Assembly (NCBI RefSeq): GCF_030020805.1
Contig: NZ_CP125098.1
Span: 4,487,501 to 4,551,500 of the forward strand
Reading direction: 5' to 3'
DNA: 64,000 nt
DNA from: Paenibacillus sp. RC67
GTDB taxonomy: Bacteria > Bacillota > Bacilli > Paenibacillales > NBRC-103111
A program made the position numbers and the translations under genes. Of this stretch, positions 43,037 through 52,174 are shown piece after piece. Numbering within the stretch: the first letter of the stretch is position 1; every line of letters begins with the position of its first letter. Under the pieces are notes generated by a model. It did not search any database. It was not told the origin of the DNA and was given only the letters and a program-made list of their open reading frames with translations.

Positions 43037-43816
43037 TTATGCCTTTTTCCGGTAAAAAAACGTTTCAGCTGACTCCAGCTCGTATTGGCCCGGCGAAAAA
43101 ATCTGCTCCGTGCTGCCAACAAACAAAATGCCGCCTGGCTTCAGTGCATTAGCGAATTTTTGATACAATAAGTGCTTGGCGTCTTCCGTAAAATAGATCA
43201 TCACATTACGGCAAATAATCAAGTCAAACTGAGTATCGAATGTGTCTACCAATAAATTCTGCTTCTGGTACCGGATTTCGCGTTTCAGCTCTTCCGCTAT
43301 AGAGAAGGTTAAATTTTCTTGCTTATAATATTTTTTTAAATAAAGGCTTGGAACTTCTCTGACCGAGCGGTCCGAATAAATGCCCTTCTTGGCTTTGGCC
43401 AACGCACCGTCATCTATGTCCGTTGCTAGCAGATGTGCATCCTTCAATGCATTCAATTCAGCTAAAATCATTGCCAAAGTGTAGGGCTCTTCCCCTGTCG
43501 AACATGCAGCACTCCAGCATTTCAACTTACGGTTTTTGCGAAGCATGTCCGGAAGGAAGGTTTTCTCCAACACTTCCCATCGATTCGGGTTACGCCAAAA
43601 TTCCGAGACATTAATCGTCATCCGGTCAAGAAATTCGTAGAACAGCTCTTTATCTTTTGTCATTGCCTCGAAGAAAGCAGCAAATGTATTATATCCTTTT
43701 TTCATTCTCAAGGTCGTCAAGCGCCGCTTCATCTGGGCTTCTTTATATTGCGACAAATCTATGGATGTATAATCTTTGACCTTTTTTATAAATAAAAGAA
43801 AATCCTGATCCTCCAT
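43037..43816 (-). CDS. cheR: Chemotaxis protein methyltransferase
   Basis: SAM-dependent methylation of glutamates on chemoreceptors. The 259-residue protein has an N-terminal helical domain, the TINVSEFWRNPNRW motif, SAACSTGEEPYTLA for SAM binding, and IICRNVMIYFT. It sits between ndk and the aro genes as in B. subtilis. No other chemotaxis genes are in the window. Confidence 0.96.
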   Translation of the reverse strand: MEDQDFLLFIKKVKDYTSIDLSQYKEAQMKRRLTTLRMKKGYNTFAAFFEAMTKDKELFYEFLDRMTINVSEFWRNPNRWEVLEKTFLPDMLRKNRKLKCWSAACSTGEEPYTLAMILAELNALKDAHLLATDIDDGALAKAKKGIYSDRSVREVPSLYLKKYYKQENLTFSIAEELKREIRYQKQNLLVDTFDTQFDLIICRNVMIYFTEDAKHLLYQKFANALKPGGILFVGSTEQIFSPGQYELESAETFFYRKKA

Positions 43817-43831
43817 GCCGCTATCCCCATC

Positions 43832-44275
43832 CTAAATCCACTGTTGTATCACTTTGGTGTAATTCACCAGTTCCTGCTCTCCGAAGAAATTAGCTATTTC
43901 TCTCTTCGCGCTTTCTGGAGAATCAGACCCGTGAATCAAATTATAATTCGTATGTACCGCGTAGTCGCTCCGGATCGTTCCAGGAGCCGCCTCCAGAGCG
44001 CTAGTCTTGCCAATCATTGCTCTGGACAACGCCACGACTTGATCACCTTCCCACACCATAGCAAATACAGGACCCGATGTAATGAACGTAACCAGTCTAT
44101 CGTAAAAATCTTTCCCCTTATGTTCTTCGTAATGAAACTCCGCCAGCTCAAAAGAAACTTGCATCAGCTTCGCTCCAACCAATTGAAACCCTTTTTGCTC
44201 AAATCGTTTAATAATTTCTCCAATAAGACCGCGTTGAATGCCGTCTGGCTTTATCATCAAAAAGGTGCGTTCCAT
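43832..44275 (-). CDS. ndk: Nucleoside diphosphate kinase
   Basis: Transfers the gamma phosphate between NTPs and NDPs through a phospho-His. The 147-residue protein has TFLMIKPDGIQRGLIG and the active-site NLIHGSDS. Three ATGs follow each other; the third (44275) has the best spacing from AGGAGG. Shares the hepT-ndk-cheR order of Bacilli. Confidence 0.97.
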   Translation of the reverse strand: MERTFLMIKPDGIQRGLIGEIIKRFEQKGFQLVGAKLMQVSFELAEFHYEEHKGKDFYDRLVTFITSGPVFAMVWEGDQVVALSRAMIGKTSALEAAPGTIRSDYAVHTNYNLIHGSDSPESAKREIANFFGEQELVNYTKVIQQWI

Positions 44276-44331
44276 CATCATTCCTCCTTTAATCCCAATA
44301 TATCACAAATTTCGTCCTCTGATAAACCTTG

Positions 44332-45306
44332 CTAGTAAGATCGGTTCCCAATAAAGTGAGCGACACTGATTAGATCCTTCTTAGCCTGAATGTCAGGAAG
44401 CTCATTTAGCTGCCCTATGGCTTTATCAATATAACGACTGGCCAACTGCTCCGCTTGCTTAATTCCTTTACTGTTACGGATCATTTTAATGAAATGGTGG
44501 ATGTCTGTCTGACCGTCCACCTCTTGTATCCGTTTCAATTCACTTAACAGCGGCGTGCGCAGCTCAGGTTCTTGCAATGCAAAAATGACAGGAATCGTAA
44601 TGTTCCCTTGGCGAATGTCGCTGCCCGGCGGTTTACCGATTTCCTTCTCCGTCCCGATCAAATCCAGCAAATCGTCCCTCACTTGGAAAGCCATTCCCAC
44701 GTTATAACCAAAAGAATACAACCGGTTGGACAGCTTCTCGCTCGCACCTGCTGCAATAGCACCCAGTTGACAGCTGATGGCTATCAGCAAAGCCGTTTTC
44801 CTGCGAATGCGCAGCATATAATCACGGACTGACTGATCCGGATTGAAGAAAAAACGTATTTGCTCCATTTCCCCTATACTCATTTCCAAAATGGCTTTGG
44901 AAAGGATTTGATGTATTCGCGGATTTTCAAGCTTTGTTGCTACTTCCAGTGCTTTTGCAAATATGTAATCTCCAGTGTACATCGCAACGCGATTATCCCA
45001 TTTGGATCTTACGGTTAGTTGGCCACGCCGAGTCATAGCATCGTCAATAACGTCATCGTGGACAAGCGATGCCATATGAATTAATTCAAGAGGTACCGCG
45101 ACATGCTTGATGCGCTCCATATCGTATGTACCGAATTTGGCTCCTAGCAGAACAAAAACAGGCCGGATCCGTTTACCGCCTGCCTTTAATAAATGTACCG
45201 ACGCTTCGCGCAGCAAGGCATGGTCGGTATCGATATTTCGCTCAAGCTCTTTCTCTATGTACGAAATATCTTTTTTCATTTTTGCGTACAAATCTATCAG
45301 CTTCAT
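44332..45306 (-). CDS. hepT: Heptaprenyl diphosphate synthase component II (polyprenyl synthase)
   Basis: Catalytic subunit that makes the menaquinone side chain, working with HepS. The 324-residue protein has the first Asp-rich motif LVHDDVIDDAMTRRG and the second DDLLDLIGTEKEIGK. Its ATG overlaps the mqnA stop (ATGA). HepS is encoded about 4 kb away, on the far side of the mqn genes and menG. Confidence 0.94.
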   Translation of the reverse strand: MKLIDLYAKMKKDISYIEKELERNIDTDHALLREASVHLLKAGGKRIRPVFVLLGAKFGTYDMERIKHVAVPLELIHMASLVHDDVIDDAMTRRGQLTVRSKWDNRVAMYTGDYIFAKALEVATKLENPRIHQILSKAILEMSIGEMEQIRFFFNPDQSVRDYMLRIRRKTALLIAISCQLGAIAAGASEKLSNRLYSFGYNVGMAFQVRDDLLDLIGTEKEIGKPPGSDIRQGNITIPVIFALQEPELRTPLLSELKRIQEVDGQTDIHHFIKMIRNSKGIKQAEQLASRYIDKAIGQLNELPDIQAKKDLISVAHFIGNRSY

Positions 45307-46166
45307 TCCGTCACCTGTGTCAATAAATTATCGTTCCACAATTGAATCTGCACCTCTTTGTTCAGAAAACCATGCTCCCAAGCATAACGGTAGTATAACT
45401 GCAATCCTGCCTGCTGTTCCGAACCGAACTCATAGGTTAAGGTTGAAAAATAATCGTGCCAATACGCTTCCGTACCGCCAATCTGCTGGCGAGCTTCCTG
45501 AACCAGCGCTGTCAAATCGCTCAACGATTTATGCTTGCTCTCCATAAAAGCTTGATAAATACGGGCAACCAGTGCCGGTTGTTGTTCAACGACTTGTCTT
45601 CGAATTGCACAAACAGCGAAAGACATCCAATGTCCCGTCCACTTCAACCATTCTTCAGCCAAATCGGTTACCATCCAGCTGTGTTCTTTCCAGCTTTCCC
45701 GAATCGCATGGTCACCAATCAACAGAGCGGCGTCGGAAGACTGCATCATTTCGTTCAGCAGTGGAGGGGAATAATGATAATCCGGCTCGACTTGATAAAA
45801 CCGCCGCAATATAATTTTCAATAAATTGACAGAAGAAGCCGAGGTTGTAGGAAGAGCGATCGAAGCCCCGCCAAGCTCGCTCAGCGGTTTGCGATGAAAC
45901 AAAAGGATCGATTTCACATTACCGAATGCACTCACCGACATATCCGGCAATAGCAGGTACTGCTCGAAGTTTTCACCGTATGCAAAGGAAGAGATCGGAC
46001 CTATATCAACCTCTCCTGCTGCCATGGCGGCATTTAACTGTGTAGGTACTTGGGTAACAAGTTCCACTTCCTGCTGGAGCCGCTCATATGGGAAATAATA
46101 AAATAATGGCCACACATTCGTAAAATCAATCCGGCCGATGCGGATCGTTTTGTTCGCGCTGCTCAT
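45303..46166 (-). CDS. mqnA: Chorismate dehydratase, futalosine menaquinone pathway
   Basis: MqnA removes water from chorismate to give 3-enolpyruvyl-benzoate, the first step of the futalosine route. The 287-residue periplasmic-binding-like protein has RIGRIDFTNVWPLFYYF at the N-terminus and VDIGPISSFAYGEN. Its start, with GGGGG nearby, overlaps the ubiX gene by 41 nt. MqnD is a relative, but the N-terminus and operon favour MqnA. This gene is not in the corresponding B. subtilis operon. Confidence 0.88.
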   Translation of the reverse strand: MSSANKTIRIGRIDFTNVWPLFYYFPYERLQQEVELVTQVPTQLNAAMAAGEVDIGPISSFAYGENFEQYLLLPDMSVSAFGNVKSILLFHRKPLSELGGASIALPTTSASSVNLLKIILRRFYQVEPDYHYSPPLLNEMMQSSDAALLIGDHAIRESWKEHSWMVTDLAEEWLKWTGHWMSFAVCAIRRQVVEQQPALVARIYQAFMESKHKSLSDLTALVQEARQQIGGTEAYWHDYFSTLTYEFGSEQQAGLQLYYRYAWEHGFLNKEVQIQLWNDNLLTQVTE

Positions 46167-46758
46167 CCGTCATCCCCCATCTTCTATACAATTCATGCTC
46201 GATATCCATGGTGTCCAGAACTTTTCCAACCATAAAGTCAACCATATCGTTCAAAGTTTGAGGGCCTTGATAAAAAGCAGGCATTGCCGGAATAATTCGA
46301 ACACCCATTCGCGAAAGCTTAAGCATATTTTCCAAATGAATCGTATGCAGCGGCGTTTCCCTTGGAACAATGATCAATTGTCTGCCTTCCTTCAGCATGA
46401 CATCCGCCGTTCGCTCCAGCAAATTATCGGAAGCTCCTTGTGCAATTCCCGATAAGGTCCCCATCGAACATGGAATGATCACCATCCCGCTTGTTCTGAA
46501 GGAACCACTGGCTGTACTCGCTCCGATATCTTGTATGGGGTTGTAAGTGCATTTACCTGGGAAGGCTCCGAAATGAGCTTCAAGCGTTTCTTTACGCTTC
46601 GATGCGTCCCATCCCAATTCCTCCTTGAGCACTCGCCATCCGGCATCGGTTATTAGCAAATGCAAATCATAGCCGTTCTCGAGCAAAAAGCGGCAAAGGC
46701 GCACACCATACGCAGCTCCGCTCGCACCCGTTATGCCAATGACCCAAGGCTTGCTCAT
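46126..46758 (-). CDS. ubiX: UbiX-type flavin prenyltransferase
   Basis: Makes prenylated FMN for a UbiD-type decarboxylase. The 210-residue protein begins with the flavin motif IGITGASGAAYGVRLC and has IIPCSMGTLSGIAQGASDNLLERTADVMLKE and PRETPLH. It lies between mqnA and the UbiA-type prenyltransferase. It should supply cofactor for the late decarboxylation step; its UbiD partner is not in the window. Confidence 0.93.
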   Translation of the reverse strand: MSKPWVIGITGASGAAYGVRLCRFLLENGYDLHLLITDAGWRVLKEELGWDASKRKETLEAHFGAFPGKCTYNPIQDIGASTASGSFRTSGMVIIPCSMGTLSGIAQGASDNLLERTADVMLKEGRQLIIVPRETPLHTIHLENMLKLSRMGVRIIPAMPAFYQGPQTLNDMVDFMVGKVLDTMDIEHELYRRWGMTDEQREQNDPHRPD

Positions 46759-47630
46759 CCGTGCAGCACCACCAAATCAATAAGGGTAAATACGAACATC
46801 GATACGCTGAGCACACTGTTCAAAGTAAAGAACGCTGTATTCAAACGGTTTAAATTTTTGGGTGTTACAATTTTATGTTCATAAAACAAGAGGCCGTTGG
46901 CGATGATAAGACCCGTTAAGTAAACCCAGCTAAGCTCTGTCATAAGAAATAACGCTAACAAACCGGCAGCGGTAATGACGTGGAACCAGCGAGCAATTTT
47001 CAGTGCTTTGGCTACACCGAACCGACTTGGGATGGAATGCAGTCCTTCTTCCTTATCGAACTCGGAATCCTGACAAGCATAGATAATATCAAAACCGGCA
47101 ACCCAGAATGCGATAGCAACATAAAATATAAGTGCTGAAAGCGTCACTCCGTTCGTGACTGCAACCCAGCCGCCAAGTGGAGCTAATGCAATAGTGAAGC
47201 CAAGGAATATATGGCAAGCCCATGTAAATCGTTTAGTGTAAGAATAAAAGACCAGGAAAAACACCGCTATAGGAAGCAGCTTCATCGATAATGAGCTCAA
47301 ATTCGCGGTTGCCCAAAATAATAATGTGAAGGAAATCACAATGAACAATATAGCTTCCTTCGACGATATGAGTCCGGCAGGTATTGCTCTTGCAGCTGTT
47401 CTTGGATTGCGTCCATCGAATACTTTGTCAATGACTCGATTCAAGCCCATTGCCGCGCTTCGCGCCCCTACCATCGCTAATATGATCCAGCCGATTTGCC
47501 CCCAATTGGGCAGCTTTTGAAAGATGACCACCGACCCGACCAAAGCCCCCATAAATGCAAAAGGTAATGCAAACAGCGTATGTTCAATTTTAATCATTTC
47601 CATAAAAATTTTAGCTTTTTTCAACAACAT
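46755..47630 (-). CDS. mqnP: UbiA-family prenyltransferase (MqnP-like)
   Basis: Integral membrane prenyltransferase of 291 residues with about eight helices. Asp-rich motifs are NRVIDKVFDGRNPRTAARAIP and DIIYACQDSEFDKEEGLHSIP. In this block it should attach the polyprenyl chain to the aromatic acid of the futalosine pathway, rather than act on 4-hydroxybenzoate for ubiquinone. It overlaps ubiX by 4 nt. Confidence 0.9.
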   Translation of the reverse strand: MLLKKAKIFMEMIKIEHTLFALPFAFMGALVGSVVIFQKLPNWGQIGWIILAMVGARSAAMGLNRVIDKVFDGRNPRTAARAIPAGLISSKEAILFIVISFTLLFWATANLSSLSMKLLPIAVFFLVFYSYTKRFTWACHIFLGFTIALAPLGGWVAVTNGVTLSALIFYVAIAFWVAGFDIIYACQDSEFDKEEGLHSIPSRFGVAKALKIARWFHVITAAGLLALFLMTELSWVYLTGLIIANGLLFYEHKIVTPKNLNRLNTAFFTLNSVLSVSMFVFTLIDLVVLHG

Positions 47631-47651
47631 TTTCGCCCCACTCCCATTTCC

Positions 47652-48377
47652 TTATTCCGCTTCATTCTTCTTGATGCCTATATGAAGTGCCGCAATGCCT
47701 CCGGTAAGCGGATAAGCTTGTACATGGGTCAACCCTGTTTTTCTGAAAATATCAGCCAACTGTTTATGATCAGGAAAATGAATCAATGATTCCGGCAGCC
47801 ATTTGTACTGCTCATAACGCTTCGCAATCAACTTGCCGAGCATTGGTAAAATATTTTGAAAATAAAAATAGTAAAGACCCTTGAAGGGCTGCCATGTCGG
47901 TTTGGAAAGCTCCAGAGATACAACCAATCCCCCTGGTTTAACGACTCTCTGCATTTCCTCAATGACCTTCACCAAGTCAGGTACATTCCTTAGGGCGAAG
48001 CCAATAGTTGCATAATCAAATGAATTATCCTCAAAAGGCAACTGCATCGCATTTCCACGAACCAGTGTAATCTGTTTATCCAGTCCTGCTTCACGCACTT
48101 TCATGGCGCCGTAATCAAGCATGTTTTGACTGAAATCAAGTCCGACCATATCACCGGTTCCACTTGCCTGGGCCAGGCTGATCGTCCAATCGCACGTTCC
48201 ACAGCACAAGTCGATCGCTTTGCTACCCGGTTTCACGTTCATCTTCTTCATCGTGAATTTCCTCCAGGCTTTATGCCTGCGGAAACTTAGAATGTCGTTC
48301 ATTAAATCATATTTAGGAGCGATGCTTTCAAATACGGAATGAACAAACTTTTCTTTGGATTCGGTTTTGGATTGCAC
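47652..48377 (-). CDS. menG: Demethylmenaquinone methyltransferase
   Basis: SAM-dependent C-methylation, last step of menaquinone synthesis. The 241-residue protein has YDLMNDILSFRRHKAWR, DLCCGTCDWTISLA and GFALRNVPDL. GTG start after GAGGTG. It lies between hepS and the mqn block, where B. subtilis has menG (menH) directly before hepT. Confidence 0.95.
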   Translation of the reverse strand: MQSKTESKEKFVHSVFESIAPKYDLMNDILSFRRHKAWRKFTMKKMNVKPGSKAIDLCCGTCDWTISLAQASGTGDMVGLDFSQNMLDYGAMKVREAGLDKQITLVRGNAMQLPFEDNSFDYATIGFALRNVPDLVKVIEEMQRVVKPGGLVVSLELSKPTWQPFKGLYYFYFQNILPMLGKLIAKRYEQYKWLPESLIHFPDHKQLADIFRKTGLTHVQAYPLTGGIAALHIGIKKNEAE

Positions 48378-48388
48378 AATGTCTCACC

Positions 48389-49252
48389 TCATATTTCTTC
48401 CAGCGCTTTAGGTGTCGAGAGGTAATGCTTAAATGGCTCGCCAATGGACAGAAGCTCTTTGCTTAATTCCTTCGATTCCAGCGTCTGCAGCTTATCTTGT
48501 AATTGTTTCATACAGTTATTTAGCATTTGGTACAATTGCGGTGTAACTTTATATTTCAGCCAAATCGTACGGAGCTTGGAATAATCCGGCTCATCGGCTT
48601 GGATATGCTTGCATTCTTCCTTCGTCCCCTGCTGCAGGACAAGCCAATACCCCCAGCTGTCACGATACTGCTGCGCTGTCTCCGATCGCGATATCTCTTG
48701 CAGAATGACTTCACATTGAGTGAACAGCCTTAAAATTTCAGGCCATGCACCATGAAGAGACTCTTCCATAAAACCAGCAAAAGCCATATAAAGCCGAGTT
48801 CTGACTTCTACCGTTTGTTTTATGTATTCGTCAGCGGTCAGCTTAAGCTGCTTCATTAATTGATATAAATTCAACTTTAGGCGATTAACTTCACAGATTG
48901 CATGGGAAAGGATACCGATCAGATCCACTTGCCCTGCATGAGAGAGCAAATAATAAAAACGGCTGCTGAAATAGTCGCCTGCTAGCACTTTCAGCTGCCT
49001 TGACCTCGCCGCTTTCATCTCCTTGGCGTTATTCGTAATACTCACCAAATCATGTGTATCCATCCCTATTTGAACCAATGATGTTACTAAGCTAAATAGC
49101 TCACTAAAGCCCGACAAAGTACTGTGCCTGCTTAAGAACGCATACAACAAACGCGTACGAAATTCTGGAAAATGCGGCAAGTCCGTGTGGGCCTGGATCA
49201 TGTCGTACTCCATATATTTTCGGGCCATTTCCGGGATCCGATAAGAATTCAT
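48389..49252 (-). CDS. hepS: Heptaprenyl diphosphate synthase component 1
   Basis: Non-catalytic, all-helical subunit of the two-part heptaprenyl diphosphate synthase; 287 residues from the ATG at 49252, which has CGGAGG upstream. It has few catalytic motifs, as expected. The VDLIGILSHAICEVNRLKLNLY region and its place before menG identify it. Confidence 0.88.
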   Translation of the reverse strand: MNSYRIPEMARKYMEYDMIQAHTDLPHFPEFRTRLLYAFLSRHSTLSGFSELFSLVTSLVQIGMDTHDLVSITNNAKEMKAARSRQLKVLAGDYFSSRFYYLLSHAGQVDLIGILSHAICEVNRLKLNLYQLMKQLKLTADEYIKQTVEVRTRLYMAFAGFMEESLHGAWPEILRLFTQCEVILQEISRSETAQQYRDSWGYWLVLQQGTKEECKHIQADEPDYSKLRTIWLKYKVTPQLYQMLNNCMKQLQDKLQTLESKELSKELLSIGEPFKHYLSTPKALEEI

Positions 49253-49341
49253 AATTAGCCTCCGAACCAATGCAAAGAATCACAACAAAACAATCTAAAT
49301 TATTATAGCACAATACGCATATTCACGCACAATATCCTGTC

Positions 49342-49869
49342 TTAACTTTTTACATTGAAACGATCCTGCCATTTAGCCGTGTATGTAACCCGAAAGTGGG
49401 ACTGCAAGTACTGCTCCATTTCCTCCGTGCTCTGAGTACTCAGAGATATCTCGCTCGGCAGCCATTTCTCTCTTCGTGCTTCTTGTGCGATCAATAGGGA
49501 TGTGCTTTGTTTCCCATCATTCGATCCGTCCAACACACGAATTAAAACTTGATTAAGGTTGGTAGAACTGCGGAACAGATGCCGCGGCAGCTCATATAAG
49601 TCCTGCACTATTTCTTTTTTATCTGAAGCCGGTGAAGCGAACAGGTCAATGGAAACGATGGCATGAGTGACCTCCACTTTGCGGATGCGCAGATGAAGCT
49701 GAGATTTGCTCAGAACATCAACAATGTTGGTTTCCGATACCGGCTGTGCTTTGACCGTATGAAACATAGGCAAGCTCCACTTGCTCTCAAGCTGCGGAAG
49801 AATAGATAGGCCGGCAGCAAGGCCAACCGAAAGTACAATGGTGATCAGAAGTCGGGTAAACCATTTCAT
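49342..49869 (-). CDS. Secreted or membrane-anchored protein of unknown function
   Basis: A 175-residue protein that I do not recognise. It has an N-terminal signal or anchor (about 5-25, LLITIVLSVGLAAGLSIL) and a soluble domain with no cysteine. AAGGAGG precedes the ATG. It lies between mtrB and hepS, where B. subtilis has no gene. Function unknown. Confidence 0.78.
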   Translation of the reverse strand: MKWFTRLLITIVLSVGLAAGLSILPQLESKWSLPMFHTVKAQPVSETNIVDVLSKSQLHLRIRKVEVTHAIVSIDLFASPASDKKEIVQDLYELPRHLFRSSTNLNQVLIRVLDGSNDGKQSTSLLIAQEARREKWLPSEISLSTQSTEEMEQYLQSHFRVTYTAKWQDRFNVKS

Positions 49870-49971
49870 CGGACAATTCCTCCTTCGCGTAGATGCGATT
49901 GCTTGACCGAAATCCCTCTTCTATCATTGTACAACGAAAAAAAGCAGGCTATGCCTGCGGAAATTGAAAAA

Positions 49972-50199
49972 TTATTCCTCCGTATCCATCACGCCATGTT
50001 TCGTCATCACTACTGCTTTGCCGCGAATCTTGACTGCCGAGGTATGCGCAGTAAATTGGGCAATCATCACTTCGCCTTTGTCCAGCTTTTCCGTGTGATG
50101 AAACTTGGTATCTTGTCCACGAGTCAAGCCAATGACCTGTACCCCGTTTTCTTTCGCTTTTATAATAAAATAATCCGCTTGATTCTGATTAGCTTCCAT
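49972..50199 (-). CDS. mtrB: TRAP, tryptophan RNA-binding attenuation protein
   Basis: A 75-residue all-beta protein that forms an 11-subunit ring. When loaded with tryptophan it binds spaced (G/U)AG triplets and terminates trp transcription. It matches B. subtilis MtrB through VIGLTRG-DTKFHH and EKLDKGEV. The RNA-binding residues K38, K57 and R59 correspond to K37, K56 and R58 of Bacillus TRAP. The ATG at 50199 has GGAAGG upstream; the longer frame to 50277 is not needed. Its target site lies at 39779-39832. folE (mtrA), its usual partner, is absent here. Confidence 0.96.
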   Translation of the reverse strand: MEANQNQADYFIIKAKENGVQVIGLTRGQDTKFHHTEKLDKGEVMIAQFTAHTSAVKIRGKAVVMTKHGVMDTEE

Positions 50200-50283
50200 T
50201 ATTATCTTCCTTCCTGTCCTGTCTATCTTATTAGTATGATGCAAAAAAATATGAACGATGTCAACTGTCATATGCAAATCCCA

Positions 50284-50309
50284 AAAAAAGAGCCACCTTA
50301 TTAGGCGGC
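50284..50309 (-). terminator. Terminator of the PAP2 gene
   Basis: Stem GCCGCC/GGTGGC (one G-U), with the gene's stop codon in the loop, then TC and seven T on the minus strand. Confidence 0.8.
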
Positions 50310-51227
50310 CATAGTCTCTTTATTGAATGCTTTGTCTTTCTTGCCATTATAAAAGCTTTTAAAGCTGCTAGGAATCCACTTGCTCCCTAAATGAATCACA
50401 AGATCGGCCAGTTTGACAATACCGTAAGCGAAGGCCATACCCGCAATAACATCCAGCACCCAGTGAATTTGCAAATACATCGTGGAGAAAATAATCGATG
50501 CGCAATAGGCCACCATCATGTACTTGAAGATACGGTCCTTCTCACGAAGCGCCAGCAACAGCATGGCAAACGAGATCGATGTGTGCATACTAGGGAAACA
50601 GTTCATTACGTTAACCAGAAGATCGTTCTCGGTCGCAAAGTTGCGTCCCAGTAAATCCGGCTGACCTTTAACCCACCATACTTCACGAAGCAAAATTAAA
50701 TTGTAGAACGGTAAAATTAACGGGAATTGCATCAAATGTCCAGACAACGCATAAGACAGCATTTTCTTAATGCTGCGAGTCCAGAAGCTGCGAACGATAC
50801 AAATCCACAAGGAGAGCACAAAACCGTAGTTATAGACCCAAACCATCAAGTTGTCGAGCTTAACTCGATGAAAAGTTCTAGCCCATGCACCATCGTTGTA
50901 AGGGATGCTTTTCATCATTTGATCCCAGTTCCAGGGATGGCGATTATTTTCGAACATCCAGTTCGCAATTTTCCACCAGATTCCGTTACCAGATCCGTAA
51001 AAATAATAAAAAATACCGAGCATAGGTAAACCTAGTATAAAAAAACGTTTCCAATCCACATCAATTTGGTCTTTTCGGACGCCTAATAAGCATATAAGCA
51101 GCAGAACCCAACAAGCCGTACTCCAACCGCCCTCAATTCCAATACGCCAAATCAAAAAAATGGAGACGATGATTCCATACATGGTCCAGTCATTGGCTGC
51201 AAGCCAACTTTGTGCTCTTTCTTTCAA
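50301..51227 (-). CDS. PAP2-superfamily membrane phosphatase/transferase
   Basis: A membrane protein of about 308 residues with six or more helices. The PAP2 motifs are NCFPSMHTSISFA (phosphate-binding Ser and His) and QIHWVLDVIAG with the second His. The arrangement resembles the inositol-phosphorylceramide-synthase-like branch rather than undecaprenyl pyrophosphate phosphatase; substrate unknown. Starts are TTG at 51236 or 51227; the second has better spacing from GAGGGGG. Confidence 0.85.
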   Translation of the reverse strand: MKERAQSWLAANDWTMYGIIVSIFLIWRIGIEGGWSTACWVLLLICLLGVRKDQIDVDWKRFFILGLPMLGIFYYFYGSGNGIWWKIANWMFENNRHPWNWDQMMKSIPYNDGAWARTFHRVKLDNLMVWVYNYGFVLSLWICIVRSFWTRSIKKMLSYALSGHLMQFPLILPFYNLILLREVWWVKGQPDLLGRNFATENDLLVNVMNCFPSMHTSISFAMLLLALREKDRIFKYMMVAYCASIIFSTMYLQIHWVLDVIAGMAFAYGIVKLADLVIHLGSKWIPSSFKSFYNGKKDKAFNKETMAA

Positions 51228-51365
51228 CTCTAGCAATCCCCCTCGTGCAGTTTAACGCTGCTAAATCAACATTTATCCAGTATATCAAATTCAGTGCCAT
51301 CTTTCTTCATGTAATTTTAACAAAACTGCAAGTAAATTACATGAATCTATTCCAGCAGCACAAAA

Positions 51366-51392
51366 GAAAAAGACACCGATTTGACGATGTCT
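51366..51392 (-). terminator. Terminator after tRNA-Pro
   Basis: Stem AGACATCG/CGGTGTCT with a 6-nt loop, then TTTTCTTTTG on the minus strand, 6 nt past the tRNA CCA end. Confidence 0.8.
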
Positions 51393-51398
51393 CTTCCA

Positions 51399-51475
51399 TG
51401 GTCGGAGTAACACGATTCGAACGTGCGACCTCACCCACCCCAAGGGTGCGCGCTACCAGGCTGCGCCATACCCCG
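51399..51475 (-). tRNA. tRNA-Pro (GGG anticodon), CCA encoded
   Basis: The 77-nt minus-strand sequence folds as a cloverleaf: acceptor CGGGGTA pairing with TACTCCG, D-loop AGCCTGGTAG, anticodon stem CACCC/GGGTG around TTGGGGT, T-loop GTTCGAATC, and a genomic CCA end. Anticodon GGG reads CCC and CCU. It stands alone between HU and the PAP2 gene. Confidence 0.95.
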
Positions 51476-51613
51476 ATTATCGTTGAAACACTCATATTAT
51501 ATGATGGGAATCTATTCCTTGTAAAGTGGTTAAAATGAAAAACACCTGAATCTCATGGATTCAGATGTTCTGTATTTGCACCGAATGAAAGCTTATGTAC
51601 TAGATCGCCATTC

Positions 51614-51886
51614 TTATTGAATACCGTCTTTCAACGCTTTGCCCGGTTTGAAAGCTGGAATTTTGCTGGATGGAATTTCGATTTCTTCGCCAGTTTGCGG
51701 GTTACGTCCTTTACGAGCGGAACGTTCACGAACTTCGAAGTTTCCGAATCCTACCAACTGTACTTTATCCCCGCTTTGCAAAGCTTCGGAGATTGCTTCA
51801 AAAACAGCCTCAACCGCTTTAGTAGCATCTTTCTTGGAAAGCTCGCTAGTTTCTGCAACCTTGTTAATCAATTCAGATTTATTCAT
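51614..51886 (-). CDS. hbs: HU DNA-binding protein
   Basis: A 90-residue histone-like protein that bends and compacts DNA. It shows MNKSELINKVAE at the start, GFGNFEVRERSARKGRNPQTG in the DNA-binding arm and IPAFKPGKALKD. The ATG at 51886 has GGAGGTG upstream. It lies beside spoIVA as in B. subtilis. Confidence 0.97.
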   Translation of the reverse strand: MNKSELINKVAETSELSKKDATKAVEAVFEAISEALQSGDKVQLVGFGNFEVRERSARKGRNPQTGEEIEIPSSKIPAFKPGKALKDGIQ

Positions 51887-52126
51887 GCCATTCACCTCCC
51901 CCCAAATCAATGTTCAAAACGTACTTCACAAGAAGAACTAGTGCCGCAAAGCGAATGTCGGCAATTCTGTCTTGGAGGCCGCTCATCTCGAATTTACGCC
52001 ATTAGCCGTTTGTCTTATTACTTCCTTTGTTAACTGAAAAGTCAGAAAATATACATAAAACAAGCGAAAACCTTGTAAATCAAGACTATAGTAATACACC
52101 CATGGCACTTTTTCAAGTGAAAACAA

Positions 52127-52152
52127 AAAAATGCACCCTTTGGATGCATTTT
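52127..52152 (-). terminator. spoIVA terminator
   Basis: Stem AATGCATCC/GGGTGCATT (one G-U) with an AAA loop and seven T on the minus strand, 23 nt past the stop. The remaining gap 51887-52126 shows no gene. Confidence 0.85.
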
Positions 52153-52174
52153 TGCAGCACTTCTGTAATCTATA

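Noticed and set aside
51399..51475. tRNA-Pro as an integration site for a mobile element
   Set aside because: No integrase, no repeat of the tRNA 3' end and no change of base composition were seen nearby.
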